From: Ostrinia nubilalis
Taxonomy: Eukaryota > Arthropoda > Insecta > Lepidoptera > Crambidae
Assembly: GCF_963855985.1 (NCBI RefSeq)
Contig: NC_087099.1
Location: 92,001-156,000, forward strand
DNA length: 64,000 nucleotides
Reading direction: 5' to 3'
Shown: positions 11,847 through 24,540 of the stretch, one piece after another
Layout of the letters: each line of letters begins with the position of its first letter
How positions within the stretch are numbered: the stretch's first letter is position 1
The notes under the pieces: model-generated
What the model was told of the DNA's origin: nothing
Seen by the model: the letters and a program-made list of their open reading frames with translations, nothing else
Database searches by the model: none
Made by a program: the position numbers and the translations under genes

Positions 11847-14800
11847 CTAAATTGCATTCTAAAATAGATAAAAATAGCTGTTTAATGTTTTTTTTATTTC
11901 AGTATGTTTTTATTTCTCTTTGAGATGTTATATTACGACAATTTACATATTATATACATAATTATTATTCACAAGATAATAAAAAATAACGATACAGCTT
12001 GGTATACGTATATTTTCATTACTTTTCTCATGTCTACAAAAATAAAACAAAGCTAATGTCAGTCCAGACCGTCACCACTCACCTTGGGAGTAAACACTAG
12101 AAAGGTGAATCATAAACACTGCGCGATGATGATAGTATTGTGTTATCTCACATTTCGTAGAATGTATCAGCTGATACCTTGTCCCGCGGCGAGGGCGCGC
12201 AGACGGGCGGCCACCCGCCGCTCGCGCCCGTATCTGATGCGCCGGACAACGCTGACGGACAGCCTACACGGACACAATGCCGCAAATTGCCTTAAACCTC
12301 ATTTTAATATGTAATCCTGAGACTGAGACGCCGTGAGAAAAGATGCAAGCGACGATTATTTTAATAGTACACAGTAATGTAGAAGCAGTTTAGAGGTTTT
12401 TTTTTGTTGTTTTATAGTCTTGAAAATATTTATAGCTCGAGGAGAGACTGCAAAATTTGCAACGAGCTAAAAATTTATCATGTATTAATGTTAATCGTAT
12501 TTCGTCGTAAAGTCTAGGAAGTTATGTAATAGTTGTTTCTAATTAGGTCTGAGTCTATAAGTGAAAGTGCGATACATCACGACGACACGTCTCGCCGCAG
12601 CCGTCGTCATGGAGAGCTCGTGCGTCTAATTGCTTGCGCGACTAACCCAACGCTCGTCTGCACTAAATTGAAAACTCAAAATACTTGTACCTACATACTG
12701 TTTGTACTACAGTTACTAACTAAGCATCCATTTTTTTAAATTAATAATAATTGATGAATTATATCAACCGCATTTATCTTTAGATCTATAAAAAAATCTT
12801 CCTGAAACAGGCCGTGCGAACGAATCTGCAGGGGAAAATAATGTAGCGGGTAGTCTAATACGAAATAACTTGTCAGTTTTAAATAAAATTTGACACATTT
12901 CTCGGTCATTGGAGGGGGCGGGCGGCAGGGCGGGCGGATGACAAACAGGCGAGTGTCGGAAGCGGGCATAAGCCCGGTAAATCAGCTGTTTCCGGCAATA
13001 CGTCAGCGATTAGCGCGGGGAGAGCCGCGCGCGCAGCTTGTAGCTAAAAATAAATCAGCCTTATCACCGTTTGGGTGATCGGCGCGTGGCGAGGAGTGCC
13101 AGCCGCCGGCGTTTTGTTTACTGATGTTCAAATTGTTAGTAATTAATTTTGGGAATAAGCTTTTGAGGTATCGGAAGACTAATAAAATTAATGTAATCTC
13201 TATACAGAAATTAATTTTAAAATATGACAGGCTGTGATCACTTGAAAGTTACCTAAGATCAAATAATATAATTCATTACAGAAATTACCTGAAGGTTTAC
13301 TCGAAGAAGGTACTTAGTTGAATACTGTATTTGTCAAGCACGTCACGCTTAGTTAAACATTTTGTATTTGGGCGGAGAAGTTGATCCTTATGATAAACAT
13401 ATTTTTCCCAGGGAGATAATATCGATGTAAAATATTCCTGCGTATTATGATATTCATAGGTTATGACAGGGAGCTAAATATGTATGAGTCGTAAAGTCTG
13501 CGTTTATATTTTATTGAATGGTTGGAAGCGACAATAATTTTTGCATTTGATGTAAGTTCGTCCGCAGCGATTCATTATCCGGAGTGTTTATTATAATTAT
13601 TCGCAGCGCTCGCCGCATAAATACTTCACTCGCTTGTTTGTCGTTTTAGGACACTCGCTGCGAGTGATATCTTTGTTAATAACTAATTTATTTATGGCAT
13701 ATTTCAATAATTTAGCATGCTACAGGGCGGTAATGGCGCCTGGTTGTCATCTGTCGCGGAGACATTAATATCGGTAATGGCTGAATGTGGAATATCAATC
13801 TTTCGACGCAGATGTAATTATGGACCTTTTGCAATATACCAGCCTTCAGCTTTCAAGTGAAATATTACTGCTGCTTTAGTATTAATAAAATTTATGTTCA
13901 GGTTGCAGTTTTGAAAATAAGCTCTTACCTAACTCTTCCTGCTTTAGCTCTACCTAGCACCTAGCAGGTATGATATTTAGGAGAGTTAGTCGTCGGTCAG
14001 CACTGATTGGGCAGGGCGGACTGTGTAATCACTTGAGCTGGTACTAAAATTAATAAAAATAAAGAAATTCCTTAGCGATATTAGGTTGCTTCAAACATCA
14101 CGGGTCGCACGCGGATGATGTAACAGTTTATTACGCAACTAATTCCGTGGCTCGCAACTTTTGCTTCCTGGCGCTCTTCAAGCGTCAGCCGTAAGCCCGG
14201 CCGGCCTAATCCCGGCCCGTCACGCCCCGGAGCGGCGCGACGCGTGTCGCCTGCGAATTACAGCGCTCATGTGCAAAGCATTAGCAGGATATATCTTCAC
14301 TTACATCTTGTGGACATACAAAGTGAGCAGCAAATTAATTAGGCCTGTTTAGTGATTGAAACGTTACATTACATATAGCGCTCTCAAATTGCCCATCGTT
14401 TGAACTGTAGCAGCTACGTTCATTGCAAGCTAGTATGATATGCGATATCGAGTCAATACTGTAATCAAAACAAGCCAACTTTGGTTCCTCGTGGGTCACG
14501 TGTCCGCGCTCGCCTCAGTCCGGATTGTGCGCGACGAACTCCCGCCGTCTGCCGAACTTCGCAACTGCGCCGCACAACTTGGCCTGTTATTTGATAACTC
14601 TGCCTGTATCTGGCAGTACCGATCCATATACTCAAGTAACAGCGACTAGTCTAGTTTGCGACTCCACTTGCATGGGTTTGGTGCAATTTTCTGAGATACA
14701 ACTACCTACGCCTCTATAATATAATTAAAAATTAAATAATACATATTTCATTTGTCCAAACCTTACGTGCCAGTCAAATGTACTGTGATTGAGCGCTGTT

Positions 14801-17800
14801 TACCTACAACAAAAGAAAGTTTTATAAATAGGTATCATAATTCCTCATAATCACGAGCAATACAATTTCAATGAAGAAAATGACACTATGTTTTTCACAA
14901 ATTAAAAAAAATGTTTTAACATTCCTGAATAACTTTGTCAGTCAGACGCAATCACAAAGAATGTATAGATAGATTTTACTCCTTTACTACATGCCTGGTT
15001 AACAATGAAACTTGAACTTTAAACGACAATATATTGAAATCCATTATCGTCATTTGTCAGCGTAATCAAATACATTTACGACGATGTCTCTTGAACTGTC
15101 CACTATATGTTACGTCCCGTCATTATTGCTTTGTTCTTGTGTTTCATTGATGCGGCGAGTGCGTGCGGCAATGAAATCTGAAGCAAAGGTCAGAGGCCGC
15201 AGCTGTAGGCCGTGGCCGGTGTGGATGACCCCATTGTGAAATTGAAGCTGGGAGCGGTGGCCGTATGTCCGGCGTTATAGTGACATGGACTATGGTCACG
15301 ATGGGAATGTTTAGTTCACAAACTGACATAATTATGACATGTTCCGTAGGTATTGAATAACACTTTACGTAAAGTTTTCTAACTTAATCCATTAATTTAA
15401 ACCAGATTGATCAAATTAAAATAAAAAATCGCCTAACCTTCCCCACAGACAAAATGAGTCCTAGTATGATTGATCATGTACCCGTTGCCTGGCACTCACA
15501 GCTTTATATGCAAAAATACACGAACTTACTTTTCGTTTTTTAAGGTAGGTAGGTATATAAACTTTTCTCATTATAGAAAGTGGTTCGCAATCCGTAACTG
15601 CTTTTACTTGGTGATGTGTGTTAGAACTTTTTCAATTGACTCACGTATTGGCTTTTTCATTTTCAATCAAAACATAATATAAACTTTTTGGCATCCTAAC
15701 GCCAGAAATGTATATATTCTCGTGAAGAGTGGCATTTGAATATTTGTAGATGGTTGATAAAACAATGATAATGATATATTCCTTTTAAAAGTATCAGTCG
15801 GCGTTATCGCACAAGCGCCCGCGTGTAGTGTGTAGTGCGCGCCCACGCTCGCATCGATAAATGATCACTTTGTCGCGTCTGCATCTTCATTTGCATATTA
15901 TCTCGCGGTGGCCGCTATCGCGCGCGGGTGGCCGTATTTACCCACATTTATATGTTTATTTGGTATCCCATTTCCATAAATAACAATTTTCAGAAAACAC
16001 GCGTAGTACTCCAAACTGCCGCAGTAACACGCACAACCGACTTCGTGATTAGGTTATGTATGTCATTAAGTAGTTAAAAGCAGAACCTGCTTCAGGGACG
16101 TCCGTTTAAATGTTCCATTATTACCTATAATGCATTTTCTGTTTGTCGAAATAGGCACTTATTGAGTAAAGTGTCGATATAAGGGTAAGTAGACACCATG
16201 GAGAATCAATATTGACCGTAGCCGCAAGCAACCCTAACCTTCATAAGCGAACTATGCAAGATCAAGTAAAAAAAACGTTTATTTGCCTAGTCGGTGTGCA
16301 TTAGCTATAACTATTGCCTTACAACTTCAGGCTCTCCGACCTATTAATAACATAATAATATTTGCACCATAAAGCCCAAACTAAACAGTTATTAAAGGAT
16401 TCCCGTAAATTGCGAGTGGAAGTTAAATTGTTTACGCGCGTGTGTTGAAGCCGATACGAAGTTTATTTTGAAGTTTCGCGAGTTTTGTGCGAGATAAGGA
16501 GTAGTGGATGAGTCATGTCGTTCTTATTAAGTTCGCTGCCGTGCCAGGGCGGCGTTAGGGCGGTCGCGGGGAGTTGCGACGAAAGTGACCGACGCCCGTC
16601 GGACTGATAACGCATTTCACTAGCGCGATGAATACATAAAGCTGCCGTTTCGCCAAAATTATTGGCGTCCTGAACTATAAATAGGCCGGGACTCGCCGCA
16701 GTCACCGGCGAACCCTTAGCATAAGTCAACAGGGCTTGTACAAGCCTTCGTAAAAGGGCTTGAATACAAATATATTTTACGTTACAGATCGATATATCTT
16801 TTGGGGAAAATGAAAATAATTTTAACATTCGGTAACTTAAAAGGTATAATATGCTCGTCATTAAGGTTTAGCAATAATTTGTTAACGCAGATTTATTAGT
16901 ATCATCAATAAATTTTTGTGAATTTATGGAGTGTTTAACTTTTATGACTTTTATTTCGATCCCGACACTTTTTTATCATAAAAAAAGACTGCTCAACTCT
17001 ATAACATGCACATACACATTGAAGATTCTCTCGCATTATTGTGTTGGTCAGACCCGCAGATGTGACGGACGTGAATGGAATCGGAGTCGTGAATCAGGCC
17101 CACAACCGCGGGGCCCGGCGGAGTCACTCGCGCACCGACCACGGCCCTGTCGTGTCGCTGTATGACCGGAGACACTACACAAAATAGTCTACATGATGTA
17201 TCACAATGCATGCTGCTATCGCAAACCGAGATTTTATAAAACGATAAAATAAAATCTTGATGATGTTGATAGTGTAGTTACTTGACAATTATAAGTATAA
17301 AGTAAACGAAACCGAAGGCACTTTCCTTTACTATAAGAAAACATTTTTCAATGTTAATTTTAATTGACTACTGTCATACTTACTCGTAATCTGTTAGGTA
17401 ACTAAAAATACCAAAGTTTAACATTTACCTATTCTATCGCTATCAAGATAGATGAATGGGTTAGCAACACAGAACATAGAACCTCTTTCTATGTTTTCTG
17501 GTTAGCAAGGACTCAGCCTGTACACAGGGCCAGGGCGGCGCCCCCGCCCGCCCACGCGGTCGTTCGCGGCGCTTCGCGGAAACATTACAATAATATCGGA
17601 CATCTGCGGACTTCGCGCGAATCCATCTACATGCAGATCTATGTTTGTTTTGGAACTAAAAACAGACTTGAGTTTCAATGACATTGTTATGAACGCAAAG
17701 TTCAATAGTCTTCAGCGGATGAAATCCCTATACACATGACGTTATTTTACCAGCTCTGTGTAAAATCTGTATTTTTTCTTGCGGGTGAAAAGCTGCTATT

Positions 17801-18266
17801 AGGTAGGTAGGTAAGGTTTGTGGCCCATGGCTTGTTTAATCAATACGTAATAACCCTCAGCTCCGCCAGAATCAACAGAATCGATTCCAATCAGAAGGCT
17901 GCTAGCGCCGCGTCGTTGCTGCGTCAGGTTTGCGCCGCGGCCGCCGATGCTGGCTAATGTGCTGGCTGGGACTGGCCCGAGCTCAGCTAAAGCAGCAAGT
18001 CTGAGACTCTATTGAACATTCGTAGCTTCATTAGTTGAGTGAGTATTACATGTTTATAGCCGTTCTTGAGACACAATTCAAACAGCATTCACAGCACTTG
18101 ACGCTGATTTTAATAATGTGTAGCACTACTCGTATAAGTGGGATATTAATTGACATATTTTAATAGTGATTAAAGTTACCTATACACTTATACTTATACT
18201 TTATATAACGTGGAACTTTTTGAAAAATAATATAATCACTACTTAATTTAAAAAATCATAACACTA
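11847..18266. other. 6.4 kb without a gene; many GC-rich islands
   Basis: Islands lie at about 12180-12265, 12575-12660, 12905-13110, 13560-13640, 14100-14260, 14500-14600, 15140-15260, 15795-15960, 16530-16720, 17050-17170, 17510-17640 and 17880-18000. Between them the DNA is AT-rich. The longest open frame (16463-16861, minus, 132 codons) lies across an island and shows no recognisable domain. I recognised no transposon in this stretch. Confidence 0.5.
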
Positions 18267-18608
18267 AAGTAGAATCCCGATTATCCGGATCAATTAAAAC
18301 CAGGGGTGTTCCGGATAATCGAAAATCCGGATAATCGATTTCAAAGTAAAATTAAACAATAATTAACCTTTTACAATAGAAAAGTTATGCAATAGATCAT
18401 TTAAAGTCTATAAATCTAAATTTTAGACCATTGGATGAATCCATTACTTTTAACAATGAACTAAGACGACGTCCGTACCGTGTTACGGTGGCGGCGCCAT
18501 CCGTTTTTATGGGTCCAGACCCTAAATCGGTAATTAGAAACCATGAAGAATGAGTCCGGATAATCGGATATCCGGATAATCGAAGTCCGGATAATCGAGA
18601 TTCTACTG
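18267..18608. mobile_element. pogo/Tigger-type MITE, 342 bp
   Basis: The inverted termini read AAGTAGAATCCCGATTATCC on the left and, in reverse complement, CAGTAGAATCTCGATTATCC on the right, followed by GGA. They are flanked by TA (18265-18266 and 18609-18610). The CAGTAGAAYCTCGATTA-like end with a TA duplication is the signature of the pogo/Tigger branch of Tc1/mariner. CCGGATAATCG words are repeated at both ends (18312-18340, 18556-18598), which looks like a set of transposase-binding sites. The interior has no transposase; the small open frame within it is not a gene. Confidence 0.85.
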
Positions 18609-19578
18609 TATTTAATTCACACAAATAATAGAGTTCTGAAGATGTGGTTTGGCTGTGTTCAGCCTGCTATAACGTCTATCGCGTCAGCAGGCCCTAGGCT
18701 GCGCGGTAAACTGCACCCTGGGAGCGAGCGGCCGCGTGAGTCGCGTCTAGACAAACTACACGTGCTCCGGAGAGCTAATAAAATTATACCCTTCCGCGCG
18801 TGTGAAGTAAGCTCTTTCCGCACCCACTCAATGTTACAAGGCTGTATCTATATAGTTCACAAGTGTGCTTTCTTTAACTCTAGCTTTATGGTTTATCCTT
18901 GACGTTCGTATTAGCACAGAAATAAAAGATAAATCGTCTAAAGCCGACCAGAATGAAATTTAAGATAAAAATACGACTTCACTTGAGCTGATCCATCAAT
19001 AAGACTTGATATCGAGAAACATTCCGATCGATTTGTATCTTGAGTAGGTACCCACTTTATATCTAACAGATTAAGATACGAACAATAAATATACGTATCA
19101 TTGATGTCAGCTCTAATCTTAGTAGGTACTGCTTAAAGTAATACATTCAACTAAATCGATATAATCAAAAAGGCCATTAGTCTACTTAATGTAACCTTTC
19201 TATGGAAAATGTCACATTAGATATCACATAAACACTGTCAATTAAAGAATATATTGGGTTATAAAGTTATCTAGCTGACGTAGTGCCTATAATATATTAT
19301 TCTTTGTTCTAGTCTAGTCGACTGCCGTAATGAACTCTACCGAATCTTCTAATCATTCACATTGTACTTTCGTAGTGTTCGTTGCGGCAGATCAACCATG
19401 GTCAGTTCGTGTGGTCTAACAAGCATTGCAACGATTTATCACTTTCGAACTCGCGATGGAACGAATTAGTATATTTGTAAGCTTGGCTCCTCATGCGATC
19501 TGATAACTTTTTCACAGCCATACGGTTTGTCTTGGCAACATTTTATATAAAAATGTTTTTGGTGGGATATAATATTTT
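18609..19578. other. No gene seen
   Basis: A GC-rich patch at 18680-18765 is followed by AT-rich DNA with no repeat I recognise. The right end (19569-19578, ATAATATTTT) is the left target duplication of the LINE insertion next to it. Confidence 0.55.
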
Positions 19579-19715
19579 GGGTGGTACCTACACAAGGTGG
19601 ACCGACGACCTCATAAAGGTAGCAGGAAGGCGCTGGATGCAGGCCACCACCAACCGGCCATTATGGAAATCATTGGGGGATGCCTATGTTCAGCAGTGGA
19701 CGTCCTATGATGATA
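19579..19715 (+). mobile_element. 5'-truncated RTE-like LINE 3' end, 137 bp
   Basis: It is flanked by a 10-bp target duplication, ATAATATTTT, at 19569-19578 and 19716-19725. Translation gives the end of the LINE protein, with RWTDDLIKVAGRRWMQA and then YVQQWTSY, after which a short (GATGATA) tail replaces the stop. The same 3' end occurs at 30490, 30939, 40409 (minus), 51029 (minus) and 56776. Truncation from the 5' side and the duplication are the normal result of target-primed reverse transcription. Confidence 0.88.
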
Positions 19716-20779
19716 ATAATATTTTAGAAAGCAAAACCACCGTAAATACAAGTTAGACAAATATAGAGAACTTAAACTATTCCCGGACACTGATTTATTT
19801 GCACCCTCTTTCCTACACTATATCGGCCGAGTCCCAGATTTACGCACGATGTTATTTGAGTTTTGATTTAATATCGCGAACCGGGTCAGCAGCCGGATTA
19901 CAGGGGTCCGGCGCACGGGCCGGCGCCTGCTAAATGAACTCGTTTGGAAACACACTGTGACAGGTACTTTGAATATCGTTGTGGAGCTACTAAATAAATT
20001 CATAGATTCCGATTTGAATACCGAAACGGTACTACAACAACATACGCAATGTATCTATTACATTACCATCCAGATAGTAACCTGGATCTTTTTAAGATAA
20101 AGATAATGTAAATTCAAATATTGGGTTAGGTGACTACCTAGCTAAATCGTTTGTTCGAGGGAGACATACTTGTCAACAATCTCGAGTAATTGAGTTCCGA
20201 ACTGAAACTGGGTAGGGCGAAACATGGACATTCAACACAAGCTTCCCTAAGCTTATCGCAGTTTAACCCTCCCGGAACAAAAGATTCATAAGTAGTATCG
20301 GATTAAGGTAAGCATGCATAATAATATTAAATCTATTAAGAAATTAGGTATGAATAAATAATAAAACCTAAGACTGAACATTGCACAGCCTTATTATTAG
20401 TATTTATTACTTATTTACGTATTAGATTATTGTATCTCTCAGGTCACATGACAGATACACGATAAAGAAAAACTAGGAACATAGTTGGTAATTGGTATGT
20501 TATTTAACAGATAAGTAAGCCGAAACCTCTTATAAATGAAGCAAATATAAGAAATAAGAAACTGAGCGCGAGGGCTGAATACTAACTCGAGAATGACGTG
20601 AGGCTTATCTGGAATTTCGTATCTACTAGGTTAAGGTCTTCCAGCCCGAGCGTGTGGTCACGTCGCGCGGTTTAGGGCACCCACTTAGGCTGTCTCCTTT
20701 ATAGACGCGAGGGACAGTGCAAAAGATTTAAGGCAAACGTTTGTCATCTTGAAAACTTGAAGACAAATTGAAATCACAG
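19716..20779. other. No gene seen; left flank of the LTR element
   Basis: AT-rich DNA with a mildly GC-rich patch at 19865-19935. No repeat recognised. The last four bases (20776-20779, acag) are the target duplication of the LTR retrotransposon. Confidence 0.55.
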
Positions 20780-21380
20780 TGTTGAGAGGGGCTATGTGTG
20801 GTCAATTAAAGGCTGACTCCAAATTACAATGAACATTTATTTTGAAAACGGACGGTCTTATATAGGAAAATATTTACAATATTAGACAAGGACAAAACAT
20901 ATACCTATTTCACAGATAACATCTACAAACATTTTAGGGTGAGACAATAAAACGATTATCTACAAACATTATAATAAACGGTCAGAGCGAGACAGAAGGA
21001 GAACAGTATGTCTATTTCACACTACACAAATATAAATAAGATGGAGGGTACACAAATTATTGATACTGAATTTAGAATGAGATAGCCTGAACTTACAAAT
21101 ACATCTGTTTCATACGACATGGAAATAACACTTAAAAGACGGTACACGAATATTAATTAATAAGCAAGATAGATAAGGACAGCAAGAAGTTAGTATAGGT
21201 TTGTTTCACACAACATAAATATTACACAAAAACAAGGGTACTTCAATAAATAAATAAAAACAGATTACCGACATATTAAAATAAAAAGTTTAGTAGTAGT
21301 CTAGGGCAAAGCAGCTTTCATCGTCCAGTGCGGCGGTGCTGCCGGTATGATGCGGACGTATGTCATGTGGTGTCGCCACA
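20780..21380 (-). repeat. 3' LTR of the gypsy element
   Basis: 601 bp. On the element's own strand it starts TGTGGCGACACC and ends CTCTCAACA. Reading it against the 25453-26053 copy I saw no substitution or gap. It provides the polyadenylation signal for the element's transcript. Confidence 0.95.
20836..20841 (-). terminator. Polyadenylation signal in the 3' LTR
   Basis: AATAAA on the minus strand, about 56 nt before the end of the 3' LTR. It is the only AATAAA placed sensibly downstream of the TATA box, so the R region would be short. The corresponding site in the 5' LTR is 25509-25514. Inference from position; no transcript data. Confidence 0.5.
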
Positions 21381-21383
21381 TAG

Positions 21384-21392
21384 CTCCCCCTC
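21384..21392 (-). promoter_or_regulatory. Polypurine tract for plus-strand priming
   Basis: GAGGGGGAG on the minus strand, three bases before the 3' LTR. In LTR retroelements such a tract resists RNase H and primes second-strand DNA. It overlaps the pol stop codon: the TGA at 21391-21393 shares its last two bases with the tract. Confidence 0.85.
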
Positions 21393-24300
21393 AAGCGAAG
21401 CGTACAACTGGTTTCACTATTCTTCCGGATCGTGTTCTCGTCGTGGTTGTAGTGGTCGCGGGCGTCTTCGTAGTGATGTCGGTAGTGATGTTGTGATCGT
21501 TAATGTCTTCGTTGAGTGTGTAAGCAGGCTTTAGTCGATCGATCGAGACGTTGACTTCGCGGTCGGGTAGTTTTATGCGAAATACTTTGTCATCTCGACG
21601 TAGCACAGGATACGGGCCTTCATACGGCGCTTGCAGTGATCTTCGGCCGGAGTCGATGCGCAGAAATACACTTTCGCAGGATTGAAGATCTTTGTGCACG
21701 AAAGTTTTAGTGTTGTGTCTTACTGGTTCAGCGGCTTTGAATTCGTTGATAGTGTGACGTAATCGTTCCACGTAGGTGTAGTCCATATTTTGTAGTGACG
21801 TCATCGGGGTGTTATTGAAGAAATCTCCCGGTAATCTTATGTTAGTTCCGTAGGTCAGTTGTGCGGCGCTTACTCCGGTGTCTTGTCTTGTTGCAGCTCG
21901 TAGTCCCAGCAGAACGGTAGGTAAAGCGTCAAGCCATTTGGTGTTACGGCTGTTTAGGCTCGCAGTAAGGGCGGTCTTGAGAGTTCGGTGCCACCGTTCT
22001 ACAATTCCATTGGACTGCGGATGATATGCGGTAGTTCTTGTCTTCTCTATGCCAAGTAGTTTTGTGAGTGATGTGAAAAGTTGGCTCTCGAACTGGCGTC
22101 CTTGGTCACTCGTCAGTGTAGAGGGACACCCAAATCGTGAGATCCATCCTTCGTAGACGTGTCTGGCTACTGTCTCGGCGGTTATCTCGTGCAGAGGTAC
22201 GGCTTCTGGCCAACGGGTTGTGCGGTCTATCATTGTGAGTAGATATCTATGGCCATGCTGTGAAGGCGGTAGTGGCCCGACGATATCGACGTGTAGGTGT
22301 TGAAATCTCTCAGTTGGTGGAAATGAGGTATAGTTGCTGCTGGTATGTCGGTTTATCTTGGCCTTTTGACATGGTATGCACGCTTTGGTCCAGTTGCTGA
22401 TGTCGGCGTTCATCGATGGCCAAAAGTATCTTTCAGTGAGCATTTTTCGGGTTGTGCGAATGCCAGGATGACTTAAGTTGTGTATTGCGTTGTATGCTAT
22501 ACGTCGAAAGTCTTGAGGTAGATACGGCCTTACGTTTGCAGTAGATGTCTCACAGTAGATACTTGCACTATTAGACATCGCAATTTTCTTGAAGTGTAAA
22601 TTGTCTTGCTTCATAAGTGTTGTTAAGTTGCTGTCTTTTTCTTGTGCCAATGCAAGTTGATCGTAGTCAATAGTACTCGGGCATGTTATGTCTTCTATGC
22701 GAGAGAGCGAGTCGGCAACAATGTTCTCTTTCCCACTTATGTGACGAATATCACTTGTGAACTCACTGATAAATAGTAGCTGGCGGGTACGACGTGGAGT
22801 TTCAGTGTCAGATGTTTTCTTCAGCAGGGCGTAAGTGATTGGCTTGTGGTCGGTGAATATAGTGAGCTGCCTGCCTTCAAACATTTTGCGAAAATGTTTT
22901 ACTGCCATGTAAATTGACAGTAGTTCTCGGTCGTACGTCGAGTATCGTTGTTGCGTATCGGAGAATTTCTTTGAAAAGTAGCCCAGTGGTTGCCACTTGT
23001 CATGCTGGTATTGTTGTAGCACAGCTCCGGCGCAGGTGTTAGATGCGTCACACATAAGTGCTATCGGTGCGTCGTATGCGGGATGCGCGAGTAAAGCTGC
23101 GTTTTGAAGGCTAACTTTACACGCTTCGAATGCTTGTGTAGCTTCATCAGTCCATACAATCTTTGTTTTATCGTTTTTCTTGCTATTATGTAGGTACGCG
23201 TTCAGTGGAGCTTGTATAGATGCGGCTTGTGGTATGGCGTCTCTGTAGAAGTTGACAGTGCCGAGGAATCTTCTCAGTTCTTCGATAGTATTAGGGCGAG
23301 GGAATGCACTGATTGCACTCACTTTCTCATCAGGTGGTTTAATGCCGTGCTGTGACACCATGTAGCCCAGAAACTTGACTTCTTCCTGGCCCAGTGTACA
23401 TTTCGATGGATTGATAGTGATTCCGTATTCGTTCAGCTTACTCAACACGGTGCGCAGGTGGAGAATGTGGGCTTCTTCAGTTTCAGAACTGATCAAGACG
23501 TCATCAATGAATGGGAAAACGTAATCGAGCCCTTGTAGCACTTCATTTATGAACCGTTGAAAGGTTTGTCCGGCGTTCTTCAAACCTGGGCACATTCTCG
23601 GGAACTCAAACAGTCCGAAGGGAGTAATTATTGCTGTCTTCTCGATGTGAGCGCTGAATACTGGCAGTTGCTGGTAGGCTCTGTTGAGGTCTATGGTGGA
23701 GAATATCTTCTTTCCGTTGAGTTGATAGGTGAAGTCTTTAAGACGTGGCACAGGGTAGCGGTCAGGTTTAGTGGCAGCGTTAAGTCTTCTATAATCGCCG
23801 CATACCCTGATGTCACCGTTCTTCTTGGGCACTACGTGCAGTGCACTTGCCCACGGGCTTTTGCTCGATCGGCATAGGCCCTGTTCCACCATGATCTCAA
23901 ATTCTTTCTTCACAGCTGCGTAGCGATGAGGCGGAATGGGTCTTGCTTTGCAGTATAATGGTGGTCCGGTTGTTTCTATATAATGCTCGACGCAGTGTTT
24001 CGGTGTTTCTTTCATTGTTGATATCCGAGTTATTTCAGGAAATTCAGCTAATATATCGTGATATTTCTGACTGCTGTCGATGCTTCGAATTGTTGGTGTA
24101 GGGTAGTTTGAAATCTTTGTCTTCACTGATAAGTTTGTGACTTCATCTCTGAGGCTTCTACCCGCAATATCTACGAGTATCTTGTGATATTCTAAGAAAT
24201 CAGCTCCAATTATCGGTTTGCTGACGGCGGCTATGATGAATTTCCATCTGAATGGACGACGTAGGCCAAGGTCCAACTCGAGCGTCTTCTCACCGTAGGT

Positions 24301-24540
24301 AGGTATTATAGTGTTGTTAGCTGCATACAAATTGAACGTTGTAGGCTTCATTTGCTGGCTACTTCTTTTGGGAATGACGGAGATGTTCGCACCGGTGTCG
24401 ATCAAAAACATCAGTTTTGTTTTCTTGTCGGTAACGAAAAGACGGTGTGATTGAACTCTAGCGCTGGTGCCCGTCTCTGCCAACGCTAATGCTAGTTTTC
24501 CGGCACATTTTTCTTCATGAATGTACAATTGTCTGCACAT
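21391..24540 (-). CDS. pol: Pol polyprotein (PR-RT-RNaseH-IN)
   Basis: A 1,049-codon frame counted from its first ATG; the frame is open up to about 24615, and Pol is probably made by -1 frameshifting from gag rather than from this ATG. Domains in order: aspartic protease with D48TGA; reverse transcriptase with D284 in STIDLNRAYQ and the box F344-I-D-D, where most gypsy elements have Y at the first position, and with CPGL at 317-320 where PFGL is usual; RNase H with D498, E539 and D564; integrase zinc site H687, H691, C721, C724, then the catalytic D752, D812 and E848 (DX59DX35E); a GPY/F module with G975-P-Y. The tail has a Thr-rich run and an RSGRIVKPVVRF end common in gypsy elements. It copies the element's RNA into DNA and inserts it. 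There is no internal stop, so the copy may be functional; whether the two odd RT motifs weaken it cannot be told from sequence. Confidence 0.95.
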   Translation of the reverse strand: MCRQLYIHEEKCAGKLALALAETGTSARVQSHRLFVTDKKTKLMFLIDTGANISVIPKRSSQQMKPTTFNLYAANNTIIPTYGEKTLELDLGLRRPFRWKFIIAAVSKPIIGADFLEYHKILVDIAGRSLRDEVTNLSVKTKISNYPTPTIRSIDSSQKYHDILAEFPEITRISTMKETPKHCVEHYIETTGPPLYCKARPIPPHRYAAVKKEFEIMVEQGLCRSSKSPWASALHVVPKKNGDIRVCGDYRRLNAATKPDRYPVPRLKDFTYQLNGKKIFSTIDLNRAYQQLPVFSAHIEKTAIITPFGLFEFPRMCPGLKNAGQTFQRFINEVLQGLDYVFPFIDDVLISSETEEAHILHLRTVLSKLNEYGITINPSKCTLGQEEVKFLGYMVSQHGIKPPDEKVSAISAFPRPNTIEELRRFLGTVNFYRDAIPQAASIQAPLNAYLHNSKKNDKTKIVWTDEATQAFEACKVSLQNAALLAHPAYDAPIALMCDASNTCAGAVLQQYQHDKWQPLGYFSKKFSDTQQRYSTYDRELLSIYMAVKHFRKMFEGRQLTIFTDHKPITYALLKKTSDTETPRRTRQLLFISEFTSDIRHISGKENIVADSLSRIEDITCPSTIDYDQLALAQEKDSNLTTLMKQDNLHFKKIAMSNSASIYCETSTANVRPYLPQDFRRIAYNAIHNLSHPGIRTTRKMLTERYFWPSMNADISNWTKACIPCQKAKINRHTSSNYTSFPPTERFQHLHVDIVGPLPPSQHGHRYLLTMIDRTTRWPEAVPLHEITAETVARHVYEGWISRFGCPSTLTSDQGRQFESQLFTSLTKLLGIEKTRTTAYHPQSNGIVERWHRTLKTALTASLNSRNTKWLDALPTVLLGLRAATRQDTGVSAAQLTYGTNIRLPGDFFNNTPMTSLQNMDYTYVERLRHTINEFKAAEPVRHNTKTFVHKDLQSCESVFLRIDSGRRSLQAPYEGPYPVLRRDDKVFRIKLPDREVNVSIDRLKPAYTLNEDINDHNITTDITTKTPATTTTTTRTRSGRIVKPVVRFA

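Noticed and set aside
16463..16861. A minus-strand 132-codon frame
   Set aside because: No recognisable domain; it crosses the edge of a GC-rich island into AT-rich DNA without any splice-site support.
23557..23877. A plus-strand 106-codon frame
   Set aside because: It is the antisense shadow of the reverse-transcriptase region of pol.
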